A stretch of 64,000 nucleotides of DNA from Pseudomonas sp. G34 (GCF_031119625.1 NZ_JAVHZV010000021.1:1-64000), one strand, 5' to 3'. Positions 20,689-29,780 are shown, counted from the first letter of the stretch. The notes: a model not told the origin generated them from the letters alone. Made by a program: numbers and translations.

Positions 20689-22853
20689 GCTTCAAGCCTC
20701 TCGGTGCGTGTTTCAGGGGCGCTGGTCAGCTGGGTGAGCAGGCTGGGAATGTCGAGGATCAGGGCCACGTTGCCGTCGCCCAGAATGGTGAAGCCACCGA
20801 GGCCCTGGCAGCCCTCGAAAACCTTGCCCAGGGGCTTGATCACGGTCTGGAACTCGCCGGCCAGGTGGTCGACCACCAGGCCGGCGCGCAGCCCGGCCTG
20901 GCGCACCACCACCACGCTTTCGCGGCGCGGCGGCTGGCCTTGCTCCTTGAACAGGTCGCGCAGGCGCACGATGGGCAGCATCCGGCCGCGCAGTTCCAGG
21001 TGGCCGCGCTTGAACGAGGTGTTGGCGGGCAGCTCGATGCATTCCTCGACCATCTGCAGGGGGATCACGTAGCCGGCCTGGCCGACGCTGACCAGGAAAC
21101 CGTCGATGATCGCCAGGGTCAGGGGCAGGCGGATACGGATGCGCGTGCCCTGGCCCAGGGTGCTGTCCAGCTCGATGGTGCCGCGCAGGGCGGCGATGTT
21201 GCGCTTGACCACGTCCATGCCAACGCCACGCCCGGACAGGTTGCTGACCTGTTCGGCGGTGGAGAACCCGGGCTCGAAGATCAGCGCGAAGATTTCCTTT
21301 TCGCTCGGTGTCTGCCCTTCGCTCACCAGGCCGCGCTCACGGGCCTTGGCGAGAATCCGCTGGGCGTCCAGGCCGCCGCCGTCGTCACTGACTTCCAGCA
21401 CGATGCTGCCCGCGTCGTGGTAGGCATTGAGAGACACCTTGCCCTGGGCGGGCTTGCCGCGGGCCAGACGGGTTTCCACCGGCTCGATGCCATGATCCAT
21501 GGCATTGCGCACCAGGTGAGTGAGCGGGTCGGTGATGCGCTCGACCACGGTTTTATCCAGTTCGGTTTCGCCGCCACTGATGGATAGGGCGATATCCTTG
21601 CCAATTTCACCGGCTACATCGCGAACCACCCGCTGGAAGCGATTGAAGGTGCTGCCGACCTGCACCATGCGCAGCGGCAATGCCGAATCGCGGACTTCTT
21701 CGACCAGGCGCGAGAGCAGTTCGGTGGCTTCGGACATTTCCGGATCGCCGCACTTCTGGGCGGTCATCCGCGCGCCAGCGCCGGCGATGATCAGCTCGCC
21801 AACCAGGTCGATCAGGCGGTCCAGCTTGCCGGCGTCGACGCGAATCAGGCTGTTCTCGTTGCTGCGGTTTTCCTTGATCTGTTGCTGCTTTTGCAGGGCG
21901 GCGGCGATCACCGGTGGCTGCACCAGGCTTTCCTCGACCAGCACCCGGCCGATCGGCCGTGGCTCCTCCCGTTGCTGGCCCTGTACCTGGGCGTGCAGCA
22001 CCTCTTGTAGCTCGTTGGCGGTCAGGGTGCCGCAGCGCATGAGGATCTCGCCCAGGCGCATGTCTTCTTCCGGCAGCGCGCGGATCAGCTCCAGGTATTC
22101 ATCCGACTTGCTGTTGGGCGGCAGGATGCGGATCAGGCTGTCTTCGCGCACGAACTCGAAGGCCCCCTCGATGGTGGCCTTGTCGGCATCGCTGGCGAAG
22201 GCCACCTCGAAACCCAGGTAGCAGGTTTCCGGATCCATTTCCGCGGCGCTCGGAATGCGCTCCAGCAGCGGCACGATGCTGATGATCTGCCCGAAGGTAT
22301 TCAGGTAGCGGAACAGGCCGAGCGGGTCCATGCCATTGCGCAGGGTGTCCGGGCCGAAACGCAGCGACAGGTGCCAGTGGTCGGCGCCGACACCGTTTTC
22401 CCGGCCGCGCTCGATGCGCGGGGCGGCCGCCGGTACCGGCTCGCTGCGCGGCGCAGGCTCCAGGTACCGGGAAAGCTGTTCGCCAAGCTGCTGATGGGCG
22501 ATCTGCGTATCGGCTTCGAGGTTGTGCAGGTCGGCACCGCTGTCGACCAGCGCCACCAGCCGGCCCAGATGGTCGCCGACCTGCAGGAACAGCGCGGTCA
22601 TGTCCTTGTCGAAGCGCAGCTCGCCGTTGCGCACCCGATCCATCACGCTTTCGGCGATATGGGTGAAGGCAACGATCACGTCGAGGCCGAACAGCCCGGC
22701 CGAACCCTTGATGGTATGGGCGGCACGGAAGATGGCATTGATGGTGTCGGCGTCGTCCGGATCGTTCTCCAGCTGCAGCAGGGCTTGTTCCATCTGTTGC
22801 AGCAGTTCCTGGCTTTCGGCGATGAACACCTGCAGCACTTCGTCCATGTTCAT
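20685..22853 (-). CDS. cheA: Chemotaxis histidine kinase CheA with MshEN-like insert
   Basis: 722-residue CheA. P1 Hpt domain at 1-105 with phospho-His46 in AAHTIKGSAG; a proline/alanine linker (130-150); a P2-like module at about 155-245; two 24-residue MshEN-like motifs (266-289, 300-323); P3 dimerisation helices (about 335-410); P4 ATPase with N box HLVRNAMDHGIE (446-457), G1 DDGGG (490-494) and G2 GRGVGMD (541-547); P5 CheW-like domain from about 585. It phosphorylates the CheY at 23176 and the CheB. The start at 22853 (MNMDEVLQVF) was chosen because the 57 codons of open frame upstream lie within the STAS gene. The insert is discussed in the findings. Confidence 0.95.
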   Translation of the reverse strand: MNMDEVLQVFIAESQELLQQMEQALLQLENDPDDADTINAIFRAAHTIKGSAGLFGLDVIVAFTHIAESVMDRVRNGELRFDKDMTALFLQVGDHLGRLVALVDSGADLHNLEADTQIAHQQLGEQLSRYLEPAPRSEPVPAAAPRIERGRENGVGADHWHLSLRFGPDTLRNGMDPLGLFRYLNTFGQIISIVPLLERIPSAAEMDPETCYLGFEVAFASDADKATIEGAFEFVREDSLIRILPPNSKSDEYLELIRALPEEDMRLGEILMRCGTLTANELQEVLHAQVQGQQREEPRPIGRVLVEESLVQPPVIAAALQKQQQIKENRSNENSLIRVDAGKLDRLIDLVGELIIAGAGARMTAQKCGDPEMSEATELLSRLVEEVRDSALPLRMVQVGSTFNRFQRVVRDVAGEIGKDIALSISGGETELDKTVVERITDPLTHLVRNAMDHGIEPVETRLARGKPAQGKVSLNAYHDAGSIVLEVSDDGGGLDAQRILAKARERGLVSEGQTPSEKEIFALIFEPGFSTAEQVSNLSGRGVGMDVVKRNIAALRGTIELDSTLGQGTRIRIRLPLTLAIIDGFLVSVGQAGYVIPLQMVEECIELPANTSFKRGHLELRGRMLPIVRLRDLFKEQGQPPRRESVVVVRQAGLRAGLVVDHLAGEFQTVIKPLGKVFEGCQGLGGFTILGDGNVALILDIPSLLTQLTSAPETRTERLEA
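21885..22058 (-). other. Tandem MshEN/GspE-N-like motifs within CheA
   Basis: Residues 266-289 read R-L-G-x-x-L-M-x-x-G-T-L-x4-L-x3-L-x2-Q, matching the published MshEN c-di-GMP motif at almost every defined position. Residues 300-323 repeat the pattern more loosely (I-G-x-x-L-V-x-x-S-L-V-x4-I-x3-L-x2-Q), with Pro in place of the motif's first Arg. The spacer is ten residues; I recall five in the prototype. Confidence 0.6.
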
Positions 22854-22858
22854 GGTGA

Positions 22859-23179
22859 TTACTCGCTGGCCGGCTGGATCAGGATGGGGTCGCCAAAGAA
22901 GGTGCCCAGCCCGCTCAGCTCGAAGGCCTCGATCACGGCGGGGCTGTGGTTGGTCAGGCGCAGGGCGCAGTTCATGCGCGCCGCTTCCTGCTTGGCGAGG
23001 ATCAGCAGCTGCAGGCCGGCACAATCCAGCTCGTCGACGCCGCCGAGGTCGAGCTCCACCTCCACATCGCAGGCCAGCGCCTGCATCAGCAGTTGCAGGT
23101 GCTCGTTGGCGCTGTAGATGGTCAGGCCACCCTCCAGCGGCAGGATGCGGTAGAGGCTCTCGGCCTGGGCGTCGTTCAT
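22859..23179 (-). CDS. STAS-domain protein in the chemosensory operon
   Basis: 106-residue single STAS domain. It shows the fold pattern beta-strands then LDLGGVDELDCAGLQLLILAKQEAARMNCALRLTN, where the D-C-A-G-L segment sits at the usual D-S-x-G phosphorylation loop but carries Cys in place of the phospho-acceptor Ser. So classical anti-anti-sigma phosphorylation seems unlikely. Its start overlaps the cheY stop by four bases and cheA begins five bases after its end, so stoichiometric production with CheA is likely. It may act as an array adaptor; this is inferred. Confidence 0.85.
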   Translation of the reverse strand: MNDAQAESLYRILPLEGGLTIYSANEHLQLLMQALACDVEVELDLGGVDELDCAGLQLLILAKQEAARMNCALRLTNHSPAVIEAFELSGLGTFFGDPILIQPASE

Positions 23180-23544
23180 GGCAGGATCAGCTTGGACACG
23201 GCGGTGAGCATCTGCGCTGGCTGGAACGGTTTGACCACCCAGGCCTTGGCGCCCGCTGCGCGGCCTTCTTCCTTGCGGGCCTCACCGGCTTCGGTGGTGA
23301 GCATGATCACCGGGGTGAACTTGTAGGCGGGCAGCTGCTTGACGTTCTTGACGAAGGTGATGCCGTCCATGTTCGGCATGTTCACGTCACTGATGATCAG
23401 GTGCACCTTGCGGCCGTCGAGCTTGGTGAGCGCGTCCTTGCCGTCGCAGCCTTCGATGACCTGATAGCCGGCGCCTTTGAGCGTGATGCTGACGACCTGG
23501 CGGATGGACGCGGAGTCGTCGACGATGAGAACGGTCTTGCTCAT
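23176..23544 (-). CDS. cheY: CheY-type response regulator
   Basis: 122-residue single receiver domain. It has the acidic pair in LIVDDSASIRQ, the phosphorylated Asp in HLIISDVNMPNMDG, Thr in VIMLTTEAG and Lys in AWVVKPFQP. It is the expected output or phosphate sink for the neighbouring CheA. There is no CheZ, CheC or CheX gene in the cluster, so dephosphorylation must be intrinsic or supplied elsewhere. Confidence 0.94.
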   Translation of the reverse strand: MSKTVLIVDDSASIRQVVSITLKGAGYQVIEGCDGKDALTKLDGRKVHLIISDVNMPNMDGITFVKNVKQLPAYKFTPVIMLTTEAGEARKEEGRAAGAKAWVVKPFQPAQMLTAVSKLILP

Positions 23545-23552
23545 GAGCTACC

Positions 23553-24707
23553 TCAGAAAAACGTGATGTCGGAATCGTTGCGTTTGGCGCTGCTTTCACC
23601 GCGGTGAATACCGTGCTGCTCGGGCGTGGTGTAGGTTTGCGCCAACTCGCTCAGCCAGCGCTCGCTATCCGGGCTGGCCATCGGCAGGTTCTGCCGGCGT
23701 TGGGCATCGCGCTCCTGGATGAGGGCATGCAGCTTGTCCTGGTCGGCGGCGATATGGCCGAGGGTCTGGCTGATGCGATCCTGGAACTGCAGCGATACCA
23801 GCACTTCGGAGATGTCCTGGGCGACCGATTCGCTCTGCGTGCGCATGGTCTCGTTGTGGTGGACGATGTCGCTGGCGTTCTGCTTGAAACGGCTGATCAC
23901 CCCGGCGATCACGTCGCTGGCCTTGTTCAGGGTGGCGGTGTCGGTCTTGGTGTATTCCTGGGAAATGCCCAGGGTCTTGTGGATGGCATCGTTGACGATC
24001 ACCACGGTTTCGCCGATGCGCTGGCCGGTATCACCCGACATCGACGACAGCTTGCGCACCTCGTCGGCGACCACCGCGAAGCCGCGACCGCTCTCGCCGG
24101 CCCGTGCGGCTTCGATGGCGGCATTGAGGGCCAGCAGGTTGGTCTGCTTGGCAATATTGGCGACGTCTTGCGCCATGTCCTGCAACTGGTCGGTGAAGTT
24201 GGACAGCTGGGTGATTTCCTGGAGCAGCGACTCCTTGCTGGCCAGGGCGTCGCGCAGGGCGACGATGATCATGTCCAGTTCGTACTCACAGCTCGACAGC
24301 AGCGCCACCAGACGCTTGCCGGCTTCGCGTTCGGTGCTGCCCCCCAGGCTGCTCTGGATCCGGGTGGCGAGCTGGGCGAAGCGCTCGCTCAGGGAGCTGA
24401 TGGATTCTTCGGTATGGCTGCGAGCGTTCTCGATGTGCTGCGACCACAGCGGCAGCACCTGGCCGCACAGCTGCTCGACGCTGGCGTCCGCGTCTGCCGG
24501 TGCGTTCTCCTGGGCATTTGCCTGTGCAGGGCTCCCGGGCTGGGTGCCCTTGAGGCGCAAGCCGACGATGGCCGCCGCGCCAACCACGAGCAGCCCGAGG
24601 ACGGCCGCCGGCAGGCCTACCAGCCTTTGTTCGACGAGTACCACGGCAGCGATGCCGACAGCCAGGATAAGCAGGGGAGCAAGGAGGGAAACTGGGGTTT
24701 GGCGCAT
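23553..24707 (-). CDS. Chemoreceptor-like protein lacking a periplasmic domain
   Basis: 384 residues. Two hydrophobic helices at about 7-24 and 30-48 are joined by a very short turn, so there is no periplasmic ligand domain and no HAMP. Then come a Pro/Ala/Gln linker and an MCP signalling hairpin with tip [28 protein letters not shown]. The C-terminus ends in a low-complexity tail. First gene of the operon, nine bases before cheY. It may sense a cytoplasmic or membrane state, or anchor the array. Family position resembles the receptor gene heading P. aeruginosa cluster II, but the protein is not an obvious equivalent. Confidence 0.9.
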   Translation of the reverse strand: MRQTPVSLLAPLLILAVGIAAVVLVEQRLVGLPAAVLGLLVVGAAAIVGLRLKGTQPGSPAQANAQENAPADADASVEQLCGQVLPLWSQHIENARSHTEESISSLSERFAQLATRIQSSLGGSTEREAGKRLVALLSSCEYELDMIIVALRDALASKESLLQEITQLSNFTDQLQDMAQDVANIAKQTNLLALNAAIEAARAGESGRGFAVVADEVRKLSSMSGDTGQRIGETVVIVNDAIHKTLGISQEYTKTDTATLNKASDVIAGVISRFKQNASDIVHHNETMRTQSESVAQDISEVLVSLQFQDRISQTLGHIAADQDKLHALIQERDAQRRQNLPMASPDSERWLSELAQTYTTPEQHGIHRGESSAKRNDSDITFF

Positions 24708-24808
24708 TTACGGCTCCGTGGCGTACTGGCTCAGGTTCTCGCGCAACGGGGCTTCAAGCGAGCAAAGCTCCAGCGCGGTAACCGTGCATTCCTTTGGATT
24801 GTAGTCAG

Positions 24809-24823
24809 GATGCATGAAGCATC
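24809..24823. promoter_or_regulatory. Short dyad upstream of the chemosensory operon
   Basis: GATGC and GCATC flank ATGAA, about 100 bases upstream of the first operon gene and 70 bases after the NarL-type regulator gene. It is a candidate operator only; I could not place convincing sigma-70, sigma-28 or sigma-54 hexamers beside it. Confidence 0.25.
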
Positions 24824-24892
24824 ATCTTTGGTGCATCGGATTTGACTGATATTTATCCGGGTTTTAATGGCCGCAAACAGCTAGGGATTTCC

Positions 24893-25531
24893 TTATGCGA
24901 TGTCAGAACTCAGCAGGCTGGAGGCGTAGCGGACAAGGTCCGCGTTGCTGGAAAAATTCATCTTCTCCATCAAGTTTATCTTGTGGGTACTGACGGTCTT
25001 GTTGCTGATGGTCAACTGATTGGCGATCTGGTTGACGCTCAACCCGGCGGCAAGCAGGCGCATGATCTGGAATTCCCGATTGGTCAGGCTGTCGAGCCCG
25101 CTTCTGCTCGCGGGTTTGAGGCTGTTGAGGGCAATCGCCTCCATCAGCGACGGGTCGATGTAGCGCTTGCCGCTGGCGACCGTTCGCACCGCCTCGACGA
25201 GTACTTCCGGGGACTGACATTTGGTGACGTAACCCTTGGCGCCGCCGCGCATCAGGCGCATGGCCACGTGAGGGTCGTTGTGCATGCTGAGCATCAGGAT
25301 GGGCAGCGCAGGGTGTTGATCGGCGATCCGTGCGATCAGGGCTTCACCGCTGAGGCCGGGCATGCTGATATCGAGCAGCAGCAGGTCGACCGAAACGCTG
25401 CGCAATTTTTCCAGCGCCTGGGTGCCATCGGCTGCTTCGGCGACCACCTGCACGTCCTCGTACAGCTCGAACAGGCGCTTGAGCCCTTCGCGCATGAGCG
25501 TATGGTCGTCGGCAATCAGTAGCTGGGGCAT
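24893..25531 (-). CDS. NarL/FixJ-type response regulator
   Basis: 212 residues: receiver domain 1-120 (LIADDHTLMREG, phospho-Asp in LLLLDISMPG, Lys in GYVTKCQSP) and a LuxR-type helix-turn-helix at about 150-205 (LTNREFQIMRLLAAGLSVNQIANQLTISNKTVSTHK). No sensor kinase gene is adjacent; it lies 185 bases upstream of the chemosensory operon on the same strand. It could control that operon, but nothing in the sequence proves it. The spacer 24708-24892 contains a dyad GATGC-ATGAA-GCATC at 24809-24823. Confidence 0.88.
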   Translation of the reverse strand: MPQLLIADDHTLMREGLKRLFELYEDVQVVAEAADGTQALEKLRSVSVDLLLLDISMPGLSGEALIARIADQHPALPILMLSMHNDPHVAMRLMRGGAKGYVTKCQSPEVLVEAVRTVASGKRYIDPSLMEAIALNSLKPASRSGLDSLTNREFQIMRLLAAGLSVNQIANQLTISNKTVSTHKINLMEKMNFSSNADLVRYASSLLSSDIA

Positions 25532-26011
25532 CGGTGAATCCTTGAACAGGGCGGTCTCGGGAATATTCGCCTGGACGATACGGCGCAGCGGCGACGCCCG
25601 GTGGGCGTCGAAGTCGATCGGCCCGGCTTTTGGTTAACGCTAGCTGGTTTGTGCAGGATGTGGCGGAACCCGATGCCCGGTGCCGCGGCTGCGACGATCT
25701 GTCGCAATGCCCTGGCCAGACGGCGGCGAGCCAAAATCTGTGGCGATTGGCTGCTTGTTGGGCATGCTGAGTGTGGCGGGGCGGCAGCTGGCAGCGGCGT
25801 GCCCGCGCACATGGCGAGCGCCATGGTGATCAAGTCGCAGGGCGAAGCGAATCATCGGCTGGGGGGCGTGTTGCGCAGGGGCTGCCCGTTCATGCCACTG
25901 AGCCGTGGCGGCGTGAGGGCCGCGAGCGCGTACGCCCTGCCTGGCAGCGCCAGCGATAGGGCACCTGGGGCCTGCGGCGCCCGCCCTCTGCGGGGCGGGC
26001 AGGGCTTGTCG
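25532..26011. other. 480-base region without a recognisable gene
   Basis: Between the NarL-type regulator start and the rlmI stop. I see no convincing reading frame on either strand; the open frames crossing it have no start signals and unnatural composition. A GC hairpin after rlmI (25979-26000) is its only clear structure. The part near 25532-25640 presumably carries the regulator's promoter. Confidence 0.5.
25979..26000 (-). terminator. GC-rich hairpin after rlmI
   Basis: Perfect eight-base arms GCCCGCCC (25979-25986) and GGGCGGGC (25993-26000) start 12 bases beyond the rlmI stop. No T run follows on the minus strand, so its role in termination is tentative. Confidence 0.5.
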
Positions 26012-27208
26012 TCAGCTGTTGGGCAGCAGGCGGCAGGTCAGGCTCTTGATGTAACGGGTTTCGGCGATGGCCGGGTGCACCGGATGATCCGGGCCCTGGG
26101 CGCCGCGTTCGAGCAGCTGGATGTTGCGATCCAGGTGGCGGGCGCTGGTCAGCAGGATGTTCTGCAGATTGTCTTCGTCCAGGTGCATGGAGCAGCTGGC
26201 GCTGACCAGAATGCCGTCCTTGTTGAGCAGGCGCATGGCGGTTTCGTTGAGACGGCGATAGGCCGCTTCGCCGTTCTTGATGTCCTTCTTGCGCTTGATG
26301 AAGGCGGGTGGGTCGGCAATCACCACGTCGAAACGCTCTTCGGCGGCTTTCAGTTCACGCAGCGCGGCGAACACGTCGCCTTCCACGCAGGTGACCTTCT
26401 CGGCAAAACCGTTGAGCGTGGCGTTGCGCTCCACGCCGTCGAGGGCGAAGGCCGAGGCGTCCACGCAGAACACTTCGCTGGCGCCGAACGCCGCCGCCTG
26501 CACGCCCCAGCCGCCGATGTAGCTGAACAGGTCGAGCACCCGCTTGCCCTGCACATAGGGCGCCAGACGCGCGCGGTTCATGCGGTGGTCATAGAACCAG
26601 CCGGTTTTCTGGCCTTCGATCACCGGCGCTTCGAACTTCACGCCGTTCTCTTCCAGGGCAACCCACTGCGGCACCACACCAAAGGCGGTATCCACGTAGC
26701 GCTCGAGGCCTTCGGCATCGCGGGCCGCGGAATCGTTCTTGAGGAGGATGCCGCTGGGCTTGATGACCTGAATCAGCGCTGCCAGCACATCGTCCTTGTG
26801 GCGCTCCATGGTCGCCGAGGCCAGCTGCACCACGAGAATGTCGAAGAAACGGTCGACCACCAGGCCCGGCAGCAGATCGGAGTCGCCATACACCAGGCGG
26901 TAGCAGGGCTGGTCGAACAGGCGCTCGCGCAGGCTCAGGGCCACGTTGAGGCGATGCACCAGCAGGGATTTGTCCAGCACGTGCTTGACGTCGCGTGACA
27001 GCAGGCGCGCGCAGATCAGGTTGTTGGGGCTCAGGGCGACGATGCCCAGCGGCTTGCCGCCGGCGGCTTCGAGAATCGCCTGGTCACCGGCCTCGAAGGC
27101 GTTGAGCGGCGTGACGGCGACATCGATCTCGTTGCTGTAGACCCACAGGTGGCCGGCGCGCAGGCGTCGGTCGGCGTTGGCTTTCAGGCGCAGGCTGGGC
27201 AGGGACAT
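26012..27208 (-). CDS. rlmI: 23S rRNA (cytosine) methyltransferase, RlmI type
   Basis: 398-residue SAM-dependent methyltransferase. An N-terminal PUA domain (1-70, LRLKANADRRLRAGHLWVYSNEID) is followed by a central domain and a C-terminal Rossmann domain with VLDLFSYIGGWGVQAAAFGA and the catalytic VIADPPAFIKRKKD; a Cys in VSASCSMHL matches the m5C-forming group. RlmI methylates C1962 of 23S rRNA in E. coli. The start is an ATG at 27208. It is a single-gene unit. Confidence 0.92.
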   Translation of the reverse strand: MSLPSLRLKANADRRLRAGHLWVYSNEIDVAVTPLNAFEAGDQAILEAAGGKPLGIVALSPNNLICARLLSRDVKHVLDKSLLVHRLNVALSLRERLFDQPCYRLVYGDSDLLPGLVVDRFFDILVVQLASATMERHKDDVLAALIQVIKPSGILLKNDSAARDAEGLERYVDTAFGVVPQWVALEENGVKFEAPVIEGQKTGWFYDHRMNRARLAPYVQGKRVLDLFSYIGGWGVQAAAFGASEVFCVDASAFALDGVERNATLNGFAEKVTCVEGDVFAALRELKAAEERFDVVIADPPAFIKRKKDIKNGEAAYRRLNETAMRLLNKDGILVSASCSMHLDEDNLQNILLTSARHLDRNIQLLERGAQGPDHPVHPAIAETRYIKSLTCRLLPNS

Positions 27209-27323
27209 GGTGGGCTCCGTCGCAAAAAACGCGCATTCTAAACGAGGAGCCCGGCAGCTGCTTGCCGCAGTTGCAAGCCGTGGACGCGCGGCCGTGGTTT
27301 ACGGCAGTGTCCACGGCCTGGCT

Positions 27324-27863
27324 TTAGGCCGCGAGCGCGGCGATCAGCTTCTCGTTGAAGGCCGGCAGATCATCCGGGGTGCGGCTGCTGATCAGCTTGC
27401 CGTCGACCACCACTTCCTTGTCCACCCAGTTGGCGCCGGCGTTCTTCAGGTCGTCGGTCAGCGAGGGGTAGCTGGTCAGGGTCTTGCCCTTGAGCAGGTC
27501 GGCGGTGGCGAGAATCCAGGCGCCATGGCAGATCACCGCGATCGGCTTGTTGGCCTTGGCAGCATCCTTGACCAGCTCCACGGCCATCTCGTCGAGGCGA
27601 ATGGTGTCGGCATTGACCACCCCGCCGGGCAGCACGATGGCGTCGTAATCGTCGATCCTGGCGGTATCGAAGGTCTTGTCGACCGTGAAGGTGTCGGCCG
27701 GGGTGGTATGGTTCCAGCCGGTGACCTTGCCGGATTGGCTGGAAAGGATCTCAGCGCTGGCGCCGAGCTCTTCGAGCGCCTTTTTCGGGCCGGTCAGCTC
27801 CACCTGTTCGAAACCGTCGGTAACCAGCAGAGCGATACGCTTGCCTGTCAGGGACTTGCTCAT
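27324..27863 (-). CDS. pfpI: DJ-1/PfpI family protein
   Basis: 179-residue PfpI/YhbO-type protein of the DJ-1 superfamily. It has the nucleophile elbow AVICHGAW (Cys with following His) and the early Glu in DGFEQVELTGP. Members act as glyoxalase/deglycase-like or general stress proteins; the old protease name is doubtful. GAGAGG precedes the ATG at 27863. In P. aeruginosa a pfpI gene also neighbours mutM, as I recall, so context agrees. Confidence 0.88.
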   Translation of the reverse strand: MSKSLTGKRIALLVTDGFEQVELTGPKKALEELGASAEILSSQSGKVTGWNHTTPADTFTVDKTFDTARIDDYDAIVLPGGVVNADTIRLDEMAVELVKDAAKANKPIAVICHGAWILATADLLKGKTLTSYPSLTDDLKNAGANWVDKEVVVDGKLISSRTPDDLPAFNEKLIAALAA

Positions 27864-28029
27864 CGAAAACACCTCTCTGAATATGCTGAGTGAGCAATAT
27901 TCGGGGCGTGGTAAGCCGCGAAGTTCAGGCCAGGCGACGACCTGCAGATTTGTTCTGTAACCGTCGGGCGCATTGTCATCACGCACAGGGTAGACTGCAT
28001 ACTCCATCACCTTTTGCCTCGTCGCCCCC

Positions 28030-28896
28030 ATGGAAAAAGAACTCTCCGCTGAGCAGATCCAGGCGTTTCTGCAAGGCATCAGCGTGCCGCCGCAACCGCA
28101 GATCATGGTGGATCTGCAGTTCGAGCAGTACATGCCCAATCCGGACCTGAAGGCTATCGCGCGGCTGATCAGCCAGGATCCGGGGTTGTCCGGGGCGTTG
28201 CTGAAAATCGTCAACTCGCCGTACTTCGGCCTGGCCAACCGCATCGGCTCGATCCAGCGGGCGGTCAACCTGCTGGGCAGCCGTTCGGTGATCAATATGG
28301 TCAACGCCCTGTCGATCCGCGGCGAGATGAGCGACGAGACCATCGTCACCCTCAACCGCTTCTGGGACACCGCCCAGGACGTGGCCATGACCAGCCTGAC
28401 CCTGGCCAAGCGCATCGGTTACGAGTCCGTGGATGAGGCCTACACCCTGGGCCTGTTTCACAATTGCGGCATCCCGTTGATGCTCAAGCGCTTTCCCGAT
28501 TACATGACGGTGCTCGAAGAGTCCTACGCCAAAGCCAGCGGTGAGCAGCGCATCGTCGACACCGAGAACCGCCTGCTCAACACCAACCATGCGGTGGTCG
28601 GTTACTACACTGCCAAATCGTGGAACCTGCCTCTTCATCTGTGTGATGCCATCGCCAATCATCACAACGCCCTGGCCATCTTTGCCGAAGACAACGACCG
28701 TGATGCACAGCTGAAAAACCTGTTGGCGATCCTCAAGATGGCCGAGCACATCTGCCGCTGTTATCAGGTACTCGGCAACCAGAGTGAAGATCACGAGTGG
28801 CAGAGCATCGAGCCGCTGATCCTCGATTATGTCGGCCTCTCGGGGTATGACTTCGAGAGCCTGCGCGAGAGCATCCGCGACCTCGGCGCCGCCTGA
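28030..28896 (+). CDS. HDOD-domain protein
   Basis: 288-residue protein whose main part is an HDOD domain (about 20-215): [43 protein letters not shown], and a later [16 protein letters not shown] proteins are HD-like but lack the metal-binding HD pair; they act as signalling scaffolds, often linked to c-di-GMP or chemosensory networks. No partner domain is fused. It precedes mutM by 71 bases on the same strand; this conserved position gives no functional clue. Confidence 0.88.
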   Translation: MEKELSAEQIQAFLQGISVPPQPQIMVDLQFEQYMPNPDLKAIARLISQDPGLSGALLKIVNSPYFGLANRIGSIQRAVNLLGSRSVINMVNALSIRGEMSDETIVTLNRFWDTAQDVAMTSLTLAKRIGYESVDEAYTLGLFHNCGIPLMLKRFPDYMTVLEESYAKASGEQRIVDTENRLLNTNHAVVGYYTAKSWNLPLHLCDAIANHHNALAIFAEDNDRDAQLKNLLAILKMAEHICRCYQVLGNQSEDHEWQSIEPLILDYVGLSGYDFESLRESIRDLGAA

Positions 28897-28967
28897 CTCG
28901 CCCTGTTGACGCCACGGCGAGGCAGCCCCTAGGGTGGCTGCCTTGCCAGCCTGCCGAAGTAGCCACC

Positions 28968-29780
28968 ATGCCCGAATTGCCAGAAGTCGAAACCACCCGC
29001 CGTGGTATCGCGCCCCACCTCATTGGCCAGCGCGTCAGCCGGGTGATCGTCCGTGAGCGGCGTTTGCGCTGGCCGATCCCCGAGGACCTGGACGTGCGCC
29101 TGTCCGGGCAGCGCATCGAGGCCGTGGAGCGACGCGCCAAGTACCTGCTGATCAAGGCCGAGGTCGGTACGTTGATCAGCCACCTGGGCATGTCCGGCAA
29201 TCTGCGTCTGGTCGAGGCCGGGCTGCCGGCGGCCAAGCACGAGCATGTCGACATCGAGCTGGAGTCCGGCCTGGCGCTGCGTTACACCGACCCGCGGCGC
29301 TTCGGTGCCATGCTGTGGAGCGAGCTGCCGCTGGAGCACGAGTTGCTGGTGCGCTTGGGGCCCGAGCCGCTGACCGAGCTGTTCGATGGCGAGCGCCTGT
29401 ATCAGCTGTCGCGGGGCAAGGCGGTGGCGGTCAAACCGTTCATCATGGATAACGCCGTGGTGGTCGGGGTGGGCAACATCTACGCGACCGAGGCGCTGTT
29501 CGCCGCCGGTATCGACCCGCGCCGCGCTGCCGGCACGGTATCGCGGGCTCGCTACGTGCGCCTGGCCGGCGAGATCAAGCGGGTATTGGCCCATGCCATC
29601 GAGCGTGGCGGTACCACGCTGCGCGATTTCATCGGCGGTGACGGCCAGCCCGGCTATTTTCAGCAGGAGCTGTTCGCTTATGGCCGTGGCGGCCAGTTCT
29701 GCAAGGTCTGCGGCAGCACCTTGCGCGAGGTGAAGCTGGGGCAGCGAGCCAGCGTTTATTGCCCGAAATGTCAGCGATAA
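28968..29780 (+). CDS. mutM: Formamidopyrimidine-DNA glycosylase
   Basis: 270-residue bifunctional DNA glycosylase/AP lyase that removes 8-oxoguanine and FaPy lesions. After Met removal the N-terminus [12 protein letters not shown] gives the catalytic Pro and Glu; the later helix-two-turn-helix region and the C-terminal zinc finger ([15 protein letters not shown]...YCPKCQ) are complete. Confidence 0.97.
   Translation: MPELPEVETTRRGIAPHLIGQRVSRVIVRERRLRWPIPEDLDVRLSGQRIEAVERRAKYLLIKAEVGTLISHLGMSGNLRLVEAGLPAAKHEHVDIELESGLALRYTDPRRFGAMLWSELPLEHELLVRLGPEPLTELFDGERLYQLSRGKAVAVKPFIMDNAVVVGVGNIYATEALFAAGIDPRRAAGTVSRARYVRLAGEIKRVLAHAIERGGTTLRDFIGGDGQPGYFQQELFAYGRGGQFCKVCGSTLREVKLGQRASVYCPKCQR

Noticed and set aside
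25601..26998. 465-codon plus-strand frame crossing the 480-base gap and into rlmI
   Set aside because: Most of it is antisense to rlmI. The part in the gap has no start signal or recognisable protein features.
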